A DNA stretch of 64,000 bases from Leptothermofonsia sichuanensis E412 (GTDB lineage Bacteria > Cyanobacteriota > Cyanobacteriia > Leptolyngbyales > Leptolyngbyaceae): positions 3,534,001 to 3,598,000 of the forward strand of contig NZ_CP072600.1 of NCBI RefSeq assembly GCF_019891175.1. Reading direction: 5' to 3'. The notes below the pieces were generated by a model. That model had not been told where the DNA came from. It saw only the letters and a list, made by a program, of their open reading frames with translations, and did not search any database. Position numbers and translations under genes: made by a program. This document shows, in pieces, positions 34,726 through 44,173 of the stretch. The stretch's first letter is position 1, and every line of letters starts with the position of its first letter.

Positions 34726-35682
34726 CTAGCTTGACTTGAGTGCTAATGCCAGCAAACATCGCCAGACCGCCAGATTGCTGGGTTGAATCATGGCAGACCG
34801 CAATCCAGTCATAATCGCATCCAGTTTGTCCCCATTGGCATACTTTTCGCAGGCGGTACCGATCAGCAAATTCTGAATATGCTCGGCAGCCGTATAGGGT
34901 TGGGCAGTTCTGCTGGATGGCGGAACTGCCGGGCAACCTCGCTGGATGTCGTCTTTTCCTTCCAGCCGACGCTGTTGTTGATAAATGCGGGCAATATCAT
35001 CAAAAAACTCACGTTCGATGGAGCTAATCGTATGGGTAATGGACGCGGCATGTAAACGGTACTGGTAGCGAATAGAGGGGTCATACCAGACCCGGTTGGA
35101 CTCTCCCAATCTCAACTGTAGATCGATGTCCTCGCCGGTTGAAAAATAGTCGCGAAAACCACCCAACTGGCGCAGTACCTCTGCCCGGACAGCGAACGTA
35201 CAGAAATGGGTACGGGTGACTCCATTCTGGAGTTCAGCCGTGATCTCTTCAGCATAAGTGCCACAGTTGAACTGAACAACCAATAGCCCCTTAGAGTCAA
35301 TAGCCGAATAATTACCGCAAATTGCCCCAAATTCTGGATTATCGAGTAGCCAACGAACCTGGTCTTTCAGTCGCTGATGGGGATACAGATCGTCAGCATC
35401 GCAGCGCATGATGATGTCACCACGCGCCACTTCTAACCCGGTGTTCATGGCTGCGGCAATCCCTTTGCCCGAATTATCGATTACCCGTATGCGCGGGTCA
35501 CCGAGCTGGACCACTTTTTCCAGAGAAGCATCGGTACAGCGATCATTAACGACAATTACCTCCAGGGGGATGTCCCGTTCACAGAGGATTGAAATCAGCG
35601 CATCCGCTACAAATTTTTCGGCATTGTACAGAGGGACAATGACGCTGGCAATCACGGGCTGAGTCGGATGCACGATTCGCAA
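34726..35682 (-). CDS. Glycosyltransferase family 2 (TTG start)
   Basis: A 318-aa GT-A fold transferase. It has ASVIVPLYNAEKFVADALIS at the start, EVIVVNDRCTDAS, GDIIMRCDADDLYPHQRL (the DxD-type nucleotide-sugar/metal site) and FSTGEDIDLQLRLGE. It starts at TTG with GAGGAG about 9 bases upstream and no better ATG. Unlike the five tandem neighbours it lacks the AWQRRG C-terminal motif and ends LAVWRCLLALALKSS, so it is a more distant paralogue. It is separated from them by a 390-bp gap and may have its own promoter. Likely role: adding a sugar to the surface polysaccharide built by this locus. Confidence 0.85.
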   Translation of the reverse strand: MRIVHPTQPVIASVIVPLYNAEKFVADALISILCERDIPLEVIVVNDRCTDASLEKVVQLGDPRIRVIDNSGKGIAAAMNTGLEVARGDIIMRCDADDLYPHQRLKDQVRWLLDNPEFGAICGNYSAIDSKGLLVVQFNCGTYAEEITAELQNGVTRTHFCTFAVRAEVLRQLGGFRDYFSTGEDIDLQLRLGESNRVWYDPSIRYQYRLHAASITHTISSIEREFFDDIARIYQQQRRLEGKDDIQRGCPAVPPSSRTAQPYTAAEHIQNLLIGTACEKYANGDKLDAIMTGLRSAMIQPSNLAVWRCLLALALKSS

Positions 35683-36072
35683 TTCTATTTACTCCTCTGA
35701 AAACAGGACAGCATCAGGCGTGGCAGAAAATTTACCATAGGAGGAAAAAGGATTGATCAGCCGTGTCGCCTGAGTCTTTAATCGCGTTTTGCCAAAGCTC
35801 CACAGTAGCTAAAAACAAGTGTGGATTCCAGAAATACACCCATTCAGACCAATTTGAAACTAATAATTCATGTGCCAGGAGTAGAATTCCCCAAAAATAC
35901 TGAGCTTACGGCAATATTGGCGGAGTTTTATCTTCCTTTCAGGTTTTTCGATCAGAGGGAACACATACTTCATAAGACTGGTAGTACCTGGCACAAACCC
36001 AACAACTATGCTGGACTCCTGGATTCTGAATTCTGACTCCCTCAAACGGGTTGCTGCACTTGCCACGGAATA
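35683..36072. other. Gene-free 390-bp region inside the glycosyltransferase locus
   Basis: No gene with coding character was recognised. It is A/T-rich in the middle. A CTGGACTCCTGGATTCTGAA-type stretch near 36012 looks repetitive. It may hold a promoter for the distal glycosyltransferase. Confidence 0.5.
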
Positions 36073-37038
36073 TTAGGGATCTGGATCTGGATACCCTTCC
36101 GATGAAGGAAACCCTTTGTCAGGTAGGGGCTTAACGGCTGCACAAACCAGCAATCGCCATCCCTCAAGACTAAGGGGCAGGGCTTTAATCGCCCGCCAGC
36201 CATAGAGGAGGGCAGTCTGTCGCTGATGGCTGTTAAATGCCCACCAACCGTATTGGAGCATAAAATGATGGCGCGAGGCGCGATCGCCCGCTGGACGCCA
36301 GGTATCTTCCGCCTCAAACTGGCCCTCAATGCCTCGCCGCTGCCAGGCGTGTTCACAGGCCTGCCTGGCTTCCAGGCGTTGGGCGATCGGATTTCTGCCA
36401 CTCACTGAGTGGGGATGAAGGCGGTACTGAAGCACCGCTTGAGAGAGGTTTGCCAGTTGCCCAACTTCACCCAGCTTCAGCCATAGATCGAGATCATGGG
36501 CTGAGTGATAGGCTTCATCATAGCCACCCACTTTCTCCAGCGCATAGCGGCGGATCATCGCACTGGGATGGCAGATGCTACCATGACCTGCCAGGGCTGC
36601 TTTCTGGATTGCTTCATCGGTCTGGGGAAGGTCCAGAAAGGTGAGTAGCCGTCCTGCTTCATCAATCAAATGGTGGGAACCACCCACACAAACGACCGCT
36701 GGATGTTGCCGCAGAAAGTCAACTTGCAGGGCAAAGCGATCGGGCAGGGCAATGTCATCAGCGTCCATCACGGCGATGAACTCACCTCTGGCTTGCTGCA
36801 ACATCTGATTACGGGTACGAGACACTCCCTGATTGGAATGGCAACTGAGGCGAATTCTCTGATCGCGTTCAGCGTAGGTTTGGAGCACAGACAGGGAATG
36901 GTCTGTCGAGCCATCATCGGCAATCAAAAACTCAAAGTCATCGAGGGTCTGGGCCAGAATGCTGTCGATCGCCTGTCCGACGTAGCGCTCTGCATTATAA
37001 ACCGGCATGATGACTGAAATCAGTGGTATCTGGCTCAT
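36073..37038 (-). CDS. Glycosyltransferase family 2, tandem paralogue 5
   Basis: A 321-aa member of the tandem set. The GT-A domain has ISVIMPVYNAERYVGQAIDS, FLIADDGSTDHS and GEFIAVMDADDIALPDRFAL, then the acceptor-side HSAHDLDLWLKLGEVG. The C-terminal domain shared by the set contains HAWQRRGIEGQFEAE and MLQYGWWAFNSHQR. It starts at 37038 inside the stop of the upstream gene (ATGA), with GGAGGAG a few bases before. Last gene of the coupled array. Confidence 0.88.
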   Translation of the reverse strand: MSQIPLISVIMPVYNAERYVGQAIDSILAQTLDDFEFLIADDGSTDHSLSVLQTYAERDQRIRLSCHSNQGVSRTRNQMLQQARGEFIAVMDADDIALPDRFALQVDFLRQHPAVVCVGGSHHLIDEAGRLLTFLDLPQTDEAIQKAALAGHGSICHPSAMIRRYALEKVGGYDEAYHSAHDLDLWLKLGEVGQLANLSQAVLQYRLHPHSVSGRNPIAQRLEARQACEHAWQRRGIEGQFEAEDTWRPAGDRASRHHFMLQYGWWAFNSHQRQTALLYGWRAIKALPLSLEGWRLLVCAAVKPLPDKGFPSSEGYPDPDP

Positions 37039-37973
37039 TCCCGCTCCTCCACTGGCATTGGTTTGATCGCAGCACAGGCCAGTAACCTCCACCCTTCGAG
37101 ATCCAAGGGTTTAGTGGCGATCGCCCGACTGCCATAGAGCATTGCCGTCCCACGCTGGCAACTATTAAATGCCCACCAGCCATATTGCAGCATGAAGCGA
37201 TGACGGGAGGCAGGGTCAGCCCCGGGTCGCCATTCGCCAGTTGCCTCAAACCGTCCCTCAATCCCCCGCCGCTGCCAGGCACGTTCGCAGGCTATCCGGG
37301 AATATTCCGTTTCCAGGTTTGGGTTCTGCTCGCTAATGGAACGGGCATGAAGTCGATATTGCACCAGGGGCTGCTTTAGATTCGCCAGCTTTCCCACTTC
37401 ACCCATTCGCATCCACAGATCCAGGTCTTCGCAGACGGGCATGGCTTCGTCATAACCACCGATGGCGATCGCTGTTGCCCGCCGGAACATCACGGTTGGC
37501 TGGTGCACCCCACCACAGCCGGTCAGCAGTTGCCTCTGAATGTCCGTGTCTTCCTCTGGAACAGCAAAACAGGTCAGCAACAACCTGCCAGCTTCGTCAA
37601 TTAGCTGGTAAGAGCTACCCAGACAAACCACGTCAGGATGGTCTTGGAGAAAGGCGATCTGGCGCGACAGGCGATCGGGCAGGGCAATGTCATCGGCATC
37701 CATCATGGCAACGAACTCCCCCTGTGCCTGTGAGAGTAACTCATTGCGAGTCCGGGCAATTCCCCTATTTTCTCTAGAGATTAAATGGATTCGTCCATCT
37801 TTCCGGGCATATTGTTGAAGCAGGGCAGGCGAAGCATCGGTTGATCCATCGTCTACAATGATGAATTCAAAATCCTTGAACGTCTGACCCAGGATGCTTT
37901 CAATCGCCTGAGCCAGATAGGCTTCGGCGTTAAAAACCGGCATCAAAACCGACACAGCCATGCCAGGATTCAT
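37035..37973 (-). CDS. Glycosyltransferase family 2, tandem paralogue 4
   Basis: A 312-aa protein. It has VSVLMPVFNAEAYLAQAIES, FIIVDDGSTDASP, GEFVAMMDADDIALPDRLSR, and CEDLDLWMRMGEVGKLANLK. The C-terminal ERAWQRRGIEGRFEAT and MLQYGWWAFNSCQRGTAMLY are nearly identical to paralogue 5, suggesting a recent duplication. It is coupled to both neighbours through ATGA overlaps. Confidence 0.88.
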   Translation of the reverse strand: MNPGMAVSVLMPVFNAEAYLAQAIESILGQTFKDFEFIIVDDGSTDASPALLQQYARKDGRIHLISRENRGIARTRNELLSQAQGEFVAMMDADDIALPDRLSRQIAFLQDHPDVVCLGSSYQLIDEAGRLLLTCFAVPEEDTDIQRQLLTGCGGVHQPTVMFRRATAIAIGGYDEAMPVCEDLDLWMRMGEVGKLANLKQPLVQYRLHARSISEQNPNLETEYSRIACERAWQRRGIEGRFEATGEWRPGADPASRHRFMLQYGWWAFNSCQRGTAMLYGSRAIATKPLDLEGWRLLACAAIKPMPVEERE

Positions 37974-38902
37974 TTCAGGTCAACCTCCGGCAGGGGTTTG
38001 ATCAGGGCGCACGCCAGCAATATCCAGCCCGGACTGGCAAGGGGGAAGATTTGAATCGAGCGAATGCCATAGGCGATCGCCGCCCATCGCTGGCCGGTAT
38101 TAAAGAACTGCCAGCCATAGCGCAGGATATCCTCATAACGAGAGGCGCGATCAGTAGGTCGCCAGGGTTTTGTTGCCCGAAACTGCCCCTCGATGCCCCG
38201 TCGCTGCCAGGCACGTTCGCAGGCGATGCGTTTCTGGTGATTCTGCTCGGACTGTTTCCGTTCGCTCACAGAATTGGCATGTTGCCGATACTTCAGAACC
38301 GTTTCCGGTAAGTTTGCCAGTTTGCCAATTTCACCCAGCTTTAACCACAGGTCTAAATCCTCTGCCGGACACAATGACTCGTCATATCCTCCCACCTGGA
38401 TCAGGGCAGCTCGCCGCATCATGGCAGAGGGGTGGTTGATGGGCGTCGTGCCTGATAACGCTTTCTGTTGAATCTCCTGGTCCTGCTCTACCTCCGCATA
38501 GTGGAACAACACCCGTCCCGCCTCATCGATAAAATCCTGGGCACCACCCACACAGACCACCTCTGGATTCTGCCGCAAAAACCCCACTTGCAGCGCAAAC
38601 CGATTGGGCAGGGCAATATCATCCGCATCCATCCGGGCAATGAACTCCCCCCTTGACCGGGCCAGCATTTCGTTGAGTGCCCGAACATACCCCGTGTTGG
38701 GGCGACTGATTAACTGAATCCGGGGGTCTTTCTGGGCGTAGCGGTGCAGGAGTTTCGGTGATCGATCCGTAGAGCCATCATCAACAATCAAAAACTCAAA
38801 GTCCCTAAAGGTTTGGGCAAGGATGCTCTCCACCGCTTCAACAATGTATCGTTCGGCGTTGTAAACCGGCATTAACACAGAAATGGTAGGTGCACTAGTC
38901 AT
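37970..38902 (-). CDS. Glycosyltransferase family 2, tandem paralogue 3
   Basis: A 310-aa protein. It has ISVLMPVYNAERYIVEAVES, FLIVDDGSTDRSP, GEFIARMDADDIALPNRFAL and PAEDLDLWLKLGEIGKLANL. The C-terminal ERAWQRRGIEGQFRAT and LRYGWQFFNTGQRW are shared with the set. The start ATG at 38902 overlaps the stop of paralogue 2 by 8 bases (ATGACTAG). A longer frame to 38944 is an overlap artefact. Confidence 0.88.
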   Translation of the reverse strand: MTSAPTISVLMPVYNAERYIVEAVESILAQTFRDFEFLIVDDGSTDRSPKLLHRYAQKDPRIQLISRPNTGYVRALNEMLARSRGEFIARMDADDIALPNRFALQVGFLRQNPEVVCVGGAQDFIDEAGRVLFHYAEVEQDQEIQQKALSGTTPINHPSAMMRRAALIQVGGYDESLCPAEDLDLWLKLGEIGKLANLPETVLKYRQHANSVSERKQSEQNHQKRIACERAWQRRGIEGQFRATKPWRPTDRASRYEDILRYGWQFFNTGQRWAAIAYGIRSIQIFPLASPGWILLACALIKPLPEVDLK

Positions 38903-39842
38903 AAATGAAATAGCTTGTTCGGGGTGACGGTTTGACCAGCGCACAGGCTAAAAGTTTCCAGTTTTCCAAGGCGGCGGGTTGGAGCGCGATCGCCTCTAGC
39001 CCACAGGCTGCTGCCGTGCCTCGATAGCCCTGACAAAACGCCCACCAGCCATACTTGTGTAAAAAGTCAATCTGGGCAGCGCGATCGGGCGTCGGGCGAT
39101 ACCACACAGCCGGAACTTCAAAGTGTCCCTCCACTCCCCGCCGTTGCCATGCTCGTTTACACGCTTCCTGTGCCATTTCCCTTTGATAGAGAATGTTTTC
39201 GGCGCTGACTGACTTCCGGTGGAACCGATATTTCAGCACCACATCCTTAAGATTAGCTAACATACCCACTTCTCCAAGTCTCAGGAGCATGTCCAGATCT
39301 TCGACTGTCACCATGCTGGCATCGTAACCGCCAATCTTCAGCAGGGCTGTCTTGCGAATCATGGCACAGGGGTGATTGATAATCGTGCTGCCCGCCAGAA
39401 GGCGTGCCTGAATTTCATTGTGCTCTTCCGGCATGGTTGCCAGCGAAACGGTTCGCCCTTTGGGGTCAATAATCTCAAACGCTCCACCCACACAGACCAC
39501 CTCCGGGTGCTGTTGGAGAAAGGCAACCTGACTGGCAAACCGGGTTGGGGTGGAAATGTCATCTGCATCCATGCGAGCCAGAAACTCACCACAGGCAAGC
39601 CCCACCATCTGATTCAAGGTATGGATCAGTCCCCGATTTTCTTGACTGATCAGGCGAATGCGGGCGTCCCGGCTGGCATAGGCTTGCAAAATTTTCAGGG
39701 AGCGATCGCGCGACCCATCATCGGTGATCAGAAACTCAAAATCAGTAAAGGTCTGTGCCAGAATACTTTCTACCGCTTCAGCCACATAGGACTCAGCGTT
39801 ATACACAGGCATTAACACCGAAACCATTGGTGACAGACTCAT
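38895..39842 (-). CDS. Glycosyltransferase family 2, tandem paralogue 2
   Basis: A 315-aa protein. It has VSVLMPVYNAESYVAEAVES, FLITDDGSRDRSLKILQ, GEFLARMDADDISTPTRFAS and VTVEDLDMLLRLGEVGMLAN. The C-terminal domain is KRAWQRRGVEGHFEV with HKYGWWAFCQGYRG. It starts in the ATGA overlap with the stop of paralogue 1. DDGSRD replaces the usual DDGSTD of the group, a minor change. Confidence 0.88.
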   Translation of the reverse strand: MSLSPMVSVLMPVYNAESYVAEAVESILAQTFTDFEFLITDDGSRDRSLKILQAYASRDARIRLISQENRGLIHTLNQMVGLACGEFLARMDADDISTPTRFASQVAFLQQHPEVVCVGGAFEIIDPKGRTVSLATMPEEHNEIQARLLAGSTIINHPCAMIRKTALLKIGGYDASMVTVEDLDMLLRLGEVGMLANLKDVVLKYRFHRKSVSAENILYQREMAQEACKRAWQRRGVEGHFEVPAVWYRPTPDRAAQIDFLHKYGWWAFCQGYRGTAAACGLEAIALQPAALENWKLLACALVKPSPRTSYFIYD

Positions 39843-40759
39843 ACCAGTTTACTCCCAGGGAATGGATGTATCAGCGATGCCAGGAGTAGTTTCCAGCCAG
39901 AACGCCCCCACGGTTTGAGGGCGATCGCCCGCTGCCCACAGCGACGGGCGGCATCCCGTCTGCCCCCTGCAAGCCCTTCCCACCCCCGCTGGAGCCAAAA
40001 GTCATAGGTCACCAGATGGTCTTCAGATTGGCGGATAAATTCACCCTGAATTCCCCGCCGCTGCCAGGCACGCTGACAGGCTTCCAGGGCATCGCTGCTC
40101 AACCTGTCTTGTCTGGTATGGCTCAGGGACTGGCTATGCAGACGGTACAACACCAGAGATTCCTTTAAATTTGCAAGATTACCTATCTCACCCAATCTCA
40201 GCCACAGGTCTAAGTCCTCAGCATAGGGTAGAGTCTCGTCGTAACCACCAACCTGATTTAAGGCAATCCGCCGTATCATGGCGCAGGGATGATGAAGAAG
40301 AGAAATGCCGCCCAACATTAAGCGTTGTAGTTCGTCATTTCCTTCTGGCATTGGACAGTGGGCAATGAACTGTCCTCTGTCATCAATCCAATCTAGAGCA
40401 CTACCAACACACACCACATCCGGATGTTCCTGTAAAAACTGCACCTGCTTTTCAAAGCGTTCGGGTAGGGCAATATCATCCGCATCAAGGCGCGCAATGA
40501 ATTCCCCCCGGGCGTGCGTTAACAACTCATTCAGGGATTTCGTCAATCCCCAGTTTTCCCGACTGGTCAGGTGAATCCGGGCATCTCTGCTGGCGTATGC
40601 CTGCAAAATTTTAAGTGTATTATCCGTTGAACCATCATCCACAATCAGAAATTCAAAGTCAGTGAATGTTTGGCTCAAAACACTATCGACGGCTTTGGCA
40701 ACGTACCGCTCAGTGTTATAAACAGGCATCAAAACAGAAATTGTTGGACTACTTTTCAT
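39839..40759 (-). CDS. Glycosyltransferase family 2, tandem paralogue 1
   Basis: A 306-aa protein and first gene of the coupled array. It has ISVLMPVYNTERYVAKAVDS, FLIVDDGSTDNTLKILQ, GEFIARLDADDIALPERFEK and YAEDLDLWLRLGEIGNLAN, and the C-terminal QRAWQRRGIQGEF. The C-terminal part after this is shortened and differs (WLQRGWEGLAGGRRDAARR). The start at 40759 is chosen for the conserved MKSSPTISVLMP. The frame runs further upstream to 40900 only because a MITE-like element reads through. GGGAGA lies about 11 bases upstream. Confidence 0.87.
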   Translation of the reverse strand: MKSSPTISVLMPVYNTERYVAKAVDSVLSQTFTDFEFLIVDDGSTDNTLKILQAYASRDARIHLTSRENWGLTKSLNELLTHARGEFIARLDADDIALPERFEKQVQFLQEHPDVVCVGSALDWIDDRGQFIAHCPMPEGNDELQRLMLGGISLLHHPCAMIRRIALNQVGGYDETLPYAEDLDLWLRLGEIGNLANLKESLVLYRLHSQSLSHTRQDRLSSDALEACQRAWQRRGIQGEFIRQSEDHLVTYDFWLQRGWEGLAGGRRDAARRCGQRAIALKPWGRSGWKLLLASLIHPFPGSKLV

Positions 40760-40795
40760 AAAGCAGAAGTCTCCCATTCTTACAGAAATTTTTGA

Positions 40796-40876
40796 GGCAT
40801 TGCTAAATCTGAGGATGAAAAAGGTGCTGGATGAATTGAGACTTCGTTCCAATTCATCCAGCTTTTCAGCAACGCC
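40796..40876. repeat. MITE-like element, family A copy 2
   Basis: An 81-bp element with ends GGCATTGCTAAATCTG and, reversed, GGCGTTGCTGAAAAGCTG, and the internal GATGAATTG / CAATTCATC palindrome. It lies between two glycosyltransferase genes. The TGA stop of the upstream one (40866-40868) is within its terminus. Confidence 0.85.
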
Positions 40877-41945
40877 GAAATTTTTGACGCCAATAAGCAA
40901 TATACTCTGAGGGAGACCACCTCAATGCATACAGGGATAGCACCACCTTAAGAAAGAACCCTTGTTTGATCGTAATATGCTTCAGCCAGCAAACAAATTG
41001 GCGAGCCACAGACCTTCTGACTTTACGTTGGATTGTATTTGTCAGGTTGGGATCTGATGCATTCTGCTCTGCCAGCCGGTCAATAAAAGCGTGATAAATT
41101 TTCCTCACTCTGCGATGGATACTGACCACACGTTCTATTGGAAGATAAAGATCTGGAAGGTAGTACCAGTTAAAGGGAATCACGAAAAATCCTCTGAGGT
41201 CTTTCATGTCTTCCAGACTGATTGCTTCACCGGTTAAGGCTTTAATATTTGTCTGCGATTGAGTTAAAGAGTAAACAGCCTGCTCTGCCCGCCTGACTGC
41301 TGATATGCTTTCATCGTGAAGCCGTAATTTCAGCAATACTTCAGGCAAAATGGCAAGTTTGCCCACTTCAGCCAGACGGCAACAGAGGACATAATCCTGC
41401 CCATAACGATAGGTTTCGGTATATCCTCCCATTTCCATGAATGGAACTCGCCGAAACATAAACTGACTGTGTCCACCAGGATAGTGCTCAAATAACAGGT
41501 ACCACTCAATTAAATCTGGTTCAAATACATCCGGGATGACTTTAATTGGATTGCCTGCCGCATCTGTCAACTCAATTAATGAAGACACCAGGACAACGTC
41601 TGGATGATTATCTAGAAAATGGACCTGCTTTTCAAGACGATTCAGCAACGAAATATCATCAGAGTCCTGTCGAGCAATGTATTCTCCTCTGGCAAGTTTA
41701 AGTCCCTGGTTTGCAGAAGCATAAGGACCAATATTGATTTTATTTCGGATAAATTTTAATCTTTGATCCTGGGCGGCGTATTGGTGAAGAATATTAGTGG
41801 TCTCATCGGTTGAACAGTCATCCACAATGATTAGCTCCAGATCATTGAATGTCTGGTTAAGAATACTCTCGATCGATTCTTTCAGGTATTTTTCACCGTT
41901 ATAGACAGCCATCAAAACAGTGACTTTGGGGGCTTGATTTGTCAT
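40866..41945 (-). CDS. Glycosyltransferase family 2 (divergent member)
   Basis: A 359-aa transferase with VTVLMAVYNGEKYLKESIES, LIIVDDCSTDETTNIL, GEYIARQDSDDISLLNRLEK (DSDD in place of DADD) and YRYGQDYVLCCRLAEVGKL. It lacks the AWQRRG domain and ends in a helical, basic region. The final residues RRC and the TGA stop are encoded by the end of a MITE-like element, so the original C-terminus was probably replaced or shortened. The ATG at 41945 is followed by the typical N-terminus. Confidence 0.86.
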   Translation of the reverse strand: MTNQAPKVTVLMAVYNGEKYLKESIESILNQTFNDLELIIVDDCSTDETTNILHQYAAQDQRLKFIRNKINIGPYASANQGLKLARGEYIARQDSDDISLLNRLEKQVHFLDNHPDVVLVSSLIELTDAAGNPIKVIPDVFEPDLIEWYLLFEHYPGGHSQFMFRRVPFMEMGGYTETYRYGQDYVLCCRLAEVGKLAILPEVLLKLRLHDESISAVRRAEQAVYSLTQSQTNIKALTGEAISLEDMKDLRGFFVIPFNWYYLPDLYLPIERVVSIHRRVRKIYHAFIDRLAEQNASDPNLTNTIQRKVRRSVARQFVCWLKHITIKQGFFLKVVLSLYALRWSPSEYIAYWRQKFRRC

Positions 41946-42013
41946 TGATGCCGTGACCTTAAACAGTTCTTAAACCAGTAACCTTAAATCAGTAACCGTG
42001 AGAGAACCCATAC

Positions 42014-42913
42014 TCATTTCTGGATTTGCAGAATAGCCGCCCCTTTCTCATTAGCAATCAGTGATACAGAAGAGCAGTTAAATTCCTGCTGCCATCGCTC
42101 TACAATTTTTTGTTCATCTTCCCTGCCAGCATCATCCATTACAATAACGGCGCGATCGCTCAGAGCTTCAAATAAAACTGGTAAGGCTGGATAACGAGAT
42201 AGGGCCTGTAAATCGCCCGGAGGTCCATCAATTACCAACAAGTCTATTTTTTGCTGGAGCTTCGCAAATAATTCACGGGTGTCATACCACTGCCAGGTCT
42301 GATGCTTGATTGGAACCTCCTCTAAGGGAGCATAGATGACTGTAGCCACCTCTGACAGACCGTGATGAATCACCTGATGCATGGATTCCTTAGCATAGGA
42401 CTCGTCGTGATCCAGAGAGAAAATCTCTCCCTGTCCTATCCGTTTCACTTGATAACCCATTAGCAGGGTAGAAACACCACTACCAGCTTCCACAATTAAC
42501 TTAGGCTGATGCTGATTCATCAACGAAATCAACAGGACCACAAAATCTGGAGAAATTGCCCAGCCTCGCATGGCAGGAAGTGGACTATTGAGCTTCAGCA
42601 CATTAAAAATCGAAAACATGGCTTCTATTTGCCGATAATCCCGTTCGCGAGATTGAGATTCAAGTGCCAGAGCTTTCTGAAGCTGGTCATTCTGCTGGTA
42701 TAAAGTATTTTGAATTCTGTAGTAACTCTCAAGTTGAATCGCTACAATCAAGACAAAGGCGACAACACAACCAAGTATTGCTAATTCAGGGATATTTTTG
42801 TAAGTCAGTAAAACCAGAATAGCCAGTAAACAACCTGAAAGGGCACTAATTACCAGTGTTTTCAGGTTAACTGGTAAAACATTTTCCAATTCCGGCTTTT
42901 CTATTGCAGACAC
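42014..42913 (-). CDS. Membrane-anchored class I methyltransferase-like protein (GTG start)
   Basis: A 299-aa protein. Two hydrophobic helices near the N-terminus (LVISALSGCLLAILVLLTY and AILGCVVAFVLIVAIQL, about 20-65) are followed by a coiled-coil stretch, then a methyltransferase-like domain: LIVEAGSGVSTLLMGYQV (motif I, about 140-157), GEIFSLDHDESYAKES and IDLLVIDGPPGDLQA. The fold resembles Methyltransf_24-type SAM-dependent enzymes. The GTG at 42913 is chosen because GAGGAGA lies about 7 bases upstream; a TTG at 42928 also fits. In a polysaccharide locus it may methylate a terminal sugar at the membrane, which would end or cap chains. This is inference. Confidence 0.72.
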   Translation of the reverse strand: MSAIEKPELENVLPVNLKTLVISALSGCLLAILVLLTYKNIPELAILGCVVAFVLIVAIQLESYYRIQNTLYQQNDQLQKALALESQSRERDYRQIEAMFSIFNVLKLNSPLPAMRGWAISPDFVVLLISLMNQHQPKLIVEAGSGVSTLLMGYQVKRIGQGEIFSLDHDESYAKESMHQVIHHGLSEVATVIYAPLEEVPIKHQTWQWYDTRELFAKLQQKIDLLVIDGPPGDLQALSRYPALPVLFEALSDRAVIVMDDAGREDEQKIVERWQQEFNCSSVSLIANEKGAAILQIQK

Positions 42914-43071
42914 TTGAGTTCTCCTCAACTATACTCTAAATCTCCTGTAGCAGTCTTAAATCAGTTGTGAGAGTGAGAGGCTTTGCAAGAAAGGATACCT
43001 GGGGAATTCTTTCGCACAATCCAGATAGGGCGCTATATTAACCCAGCAGTATAGACAGAATACACTCTCTA

Positions 43072-44130
43072 TCATTGCAAGTTTAATAAATCAGGATTCA
43101 CTTTAACTTCATTACAAAGAACATAATCACAGGGATGATTAATCATCCAATCTTGCTGTGCCTGGGAATTATGCCAGTCACCAATAGAGATGTACTTCAA
43201 AATTCTAAATCGATGAATTTGAAAGTCTAAGTTTTCGACATAACAATTTGAATCAAACAAGATTTTGAAAATCTGGGGCCAGAAAATCTTGCGCCAGTAT
43301 CCAGGTTTAACGTCCAGTTGAGGAACATACAACCTTCTAATCTCATGGGAGGCGAATCCTAGTGCCAGAGAAAAAGTACTGACACCAACCACTAAATTTC
43401 TGGCACTCAGAATTGTGCTGACATCTTTTTCAAGGCTAGAAGACTGGATTCTTAGATCTGGAAATCGCTGCTTAAGTTGAGTGATACAGGGATTGCTGAA
43501 ATCATTTTGGGTGACAATTAAAATATCTTTAAAACCAAATTCATGAATGATCTTCAGATAGAAACTAAGGGGAGGCTGAACATAGGTGTTATGAACGTTC
43601 CGTCCGTTGAAAATATCACCAGATCGAATATGTATTACCAGAGTTTCATCACCGACTGAAGTGTCTTTCTGATAGTTAATTAGTGGAAAAATCTGGTTTT
43701 TCAGAATGTTTCTATAATCAGCCAGACTAAGTAAAAATGGAAAGCAGTCATATTGATAAAAAAAATTCCTCACCAGAGAGCTTTGAATTGAAGAGGAAGT
43801 ATGACTGAACTGTTGAGCTAAATCATTGAACAGAATTGTGGAACTTGAGAGATCAAGATAGGGCAATTTATCTGGAACAAATGGATGAGTAGAAAATCCT
43901 GCTTTTACTCGCAGAAATTTATGTTCAGGGACATAGAGCGGCGAATTTATTTTGTCTGCTATGTAACGGGCATTCGCTATCTGGATCATGTTATTTCCAA
44001 GCTCACCCAACCAATCTTTAAGATATACAGATCTGTCCAGATACCGGATCCAGAATAATATTTTTATGGGACGCAAAAAAATCAGGGAAAAAACCTGGAT
44101 GATTAGAGCTAATTTTCTGAATTGATTCAT
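43072..44130 (-). CDS. Fucosyltransferase-like glycosyltransferase
   Basis: A 352-aa protein. A hydrophobic basic N-terminus (ALIIQVFSLIFLRPIKILFW) suggests membrane association. Key motifs are LGELGNNMIQIANARYIADK (about 41-60), like the LGNxMFQ motif of alpha-1,2-fucosyltransferases (GT11/related), and VIHIRSGDIF (about 163), the HxRxGD GDP-fucose site shared by alpha-1,2/1,6- and O-fucosyltransferases. It is more A/T-rich than its neighbours, a hint of separate origin. It sits between the exporter ATPase and the methyltransferase-like gene, consistent with assembling an exported glycan. Confidence 0.65.
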   Translation of the reverse strand: MNQFRKLALIIQVFSLIFLRPIKILFWIRYLDRSVYLKDWLGELGNNMIQIANARYIADKINSPLYVPEHKFLRVKAGFSTHPFVPDKLPYLDLSSSTILFNDLAQQFSHTSSSIQSSLVRNFFYQYDCFPFLLSLADYRNILKNQIFPLINYQKDTSVGDETLVIHIRSGDIFNGRNVHNTYVQPPLSFYLKIIHEFGFKDILIVTQNDFSNPCITQLKQRFPDLRIQSSSLEKDVSTILSARNLVVGVSTFSLALGFASHEIRRLYVPQLDVKPGYWRKIFWPQIFKILFDSNCYVENLDFQIHRFRILKYISIGDWHNSQAQQDWMINHPCDYVLCNEVKVNPDLLNLQ

Positions 44131-44173
44131 TGCTCTCAGTTAAATTCATCTCAACAATCAATCATCAGATGTG

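Noticed and set aside
35821-36036. Short plus-strand frame in the gap of the glycosyltransferase locus
   Set aside because: 71 codons with no domain, no ribosome-binding site and partly repetitive sequence; no support beyond openness.
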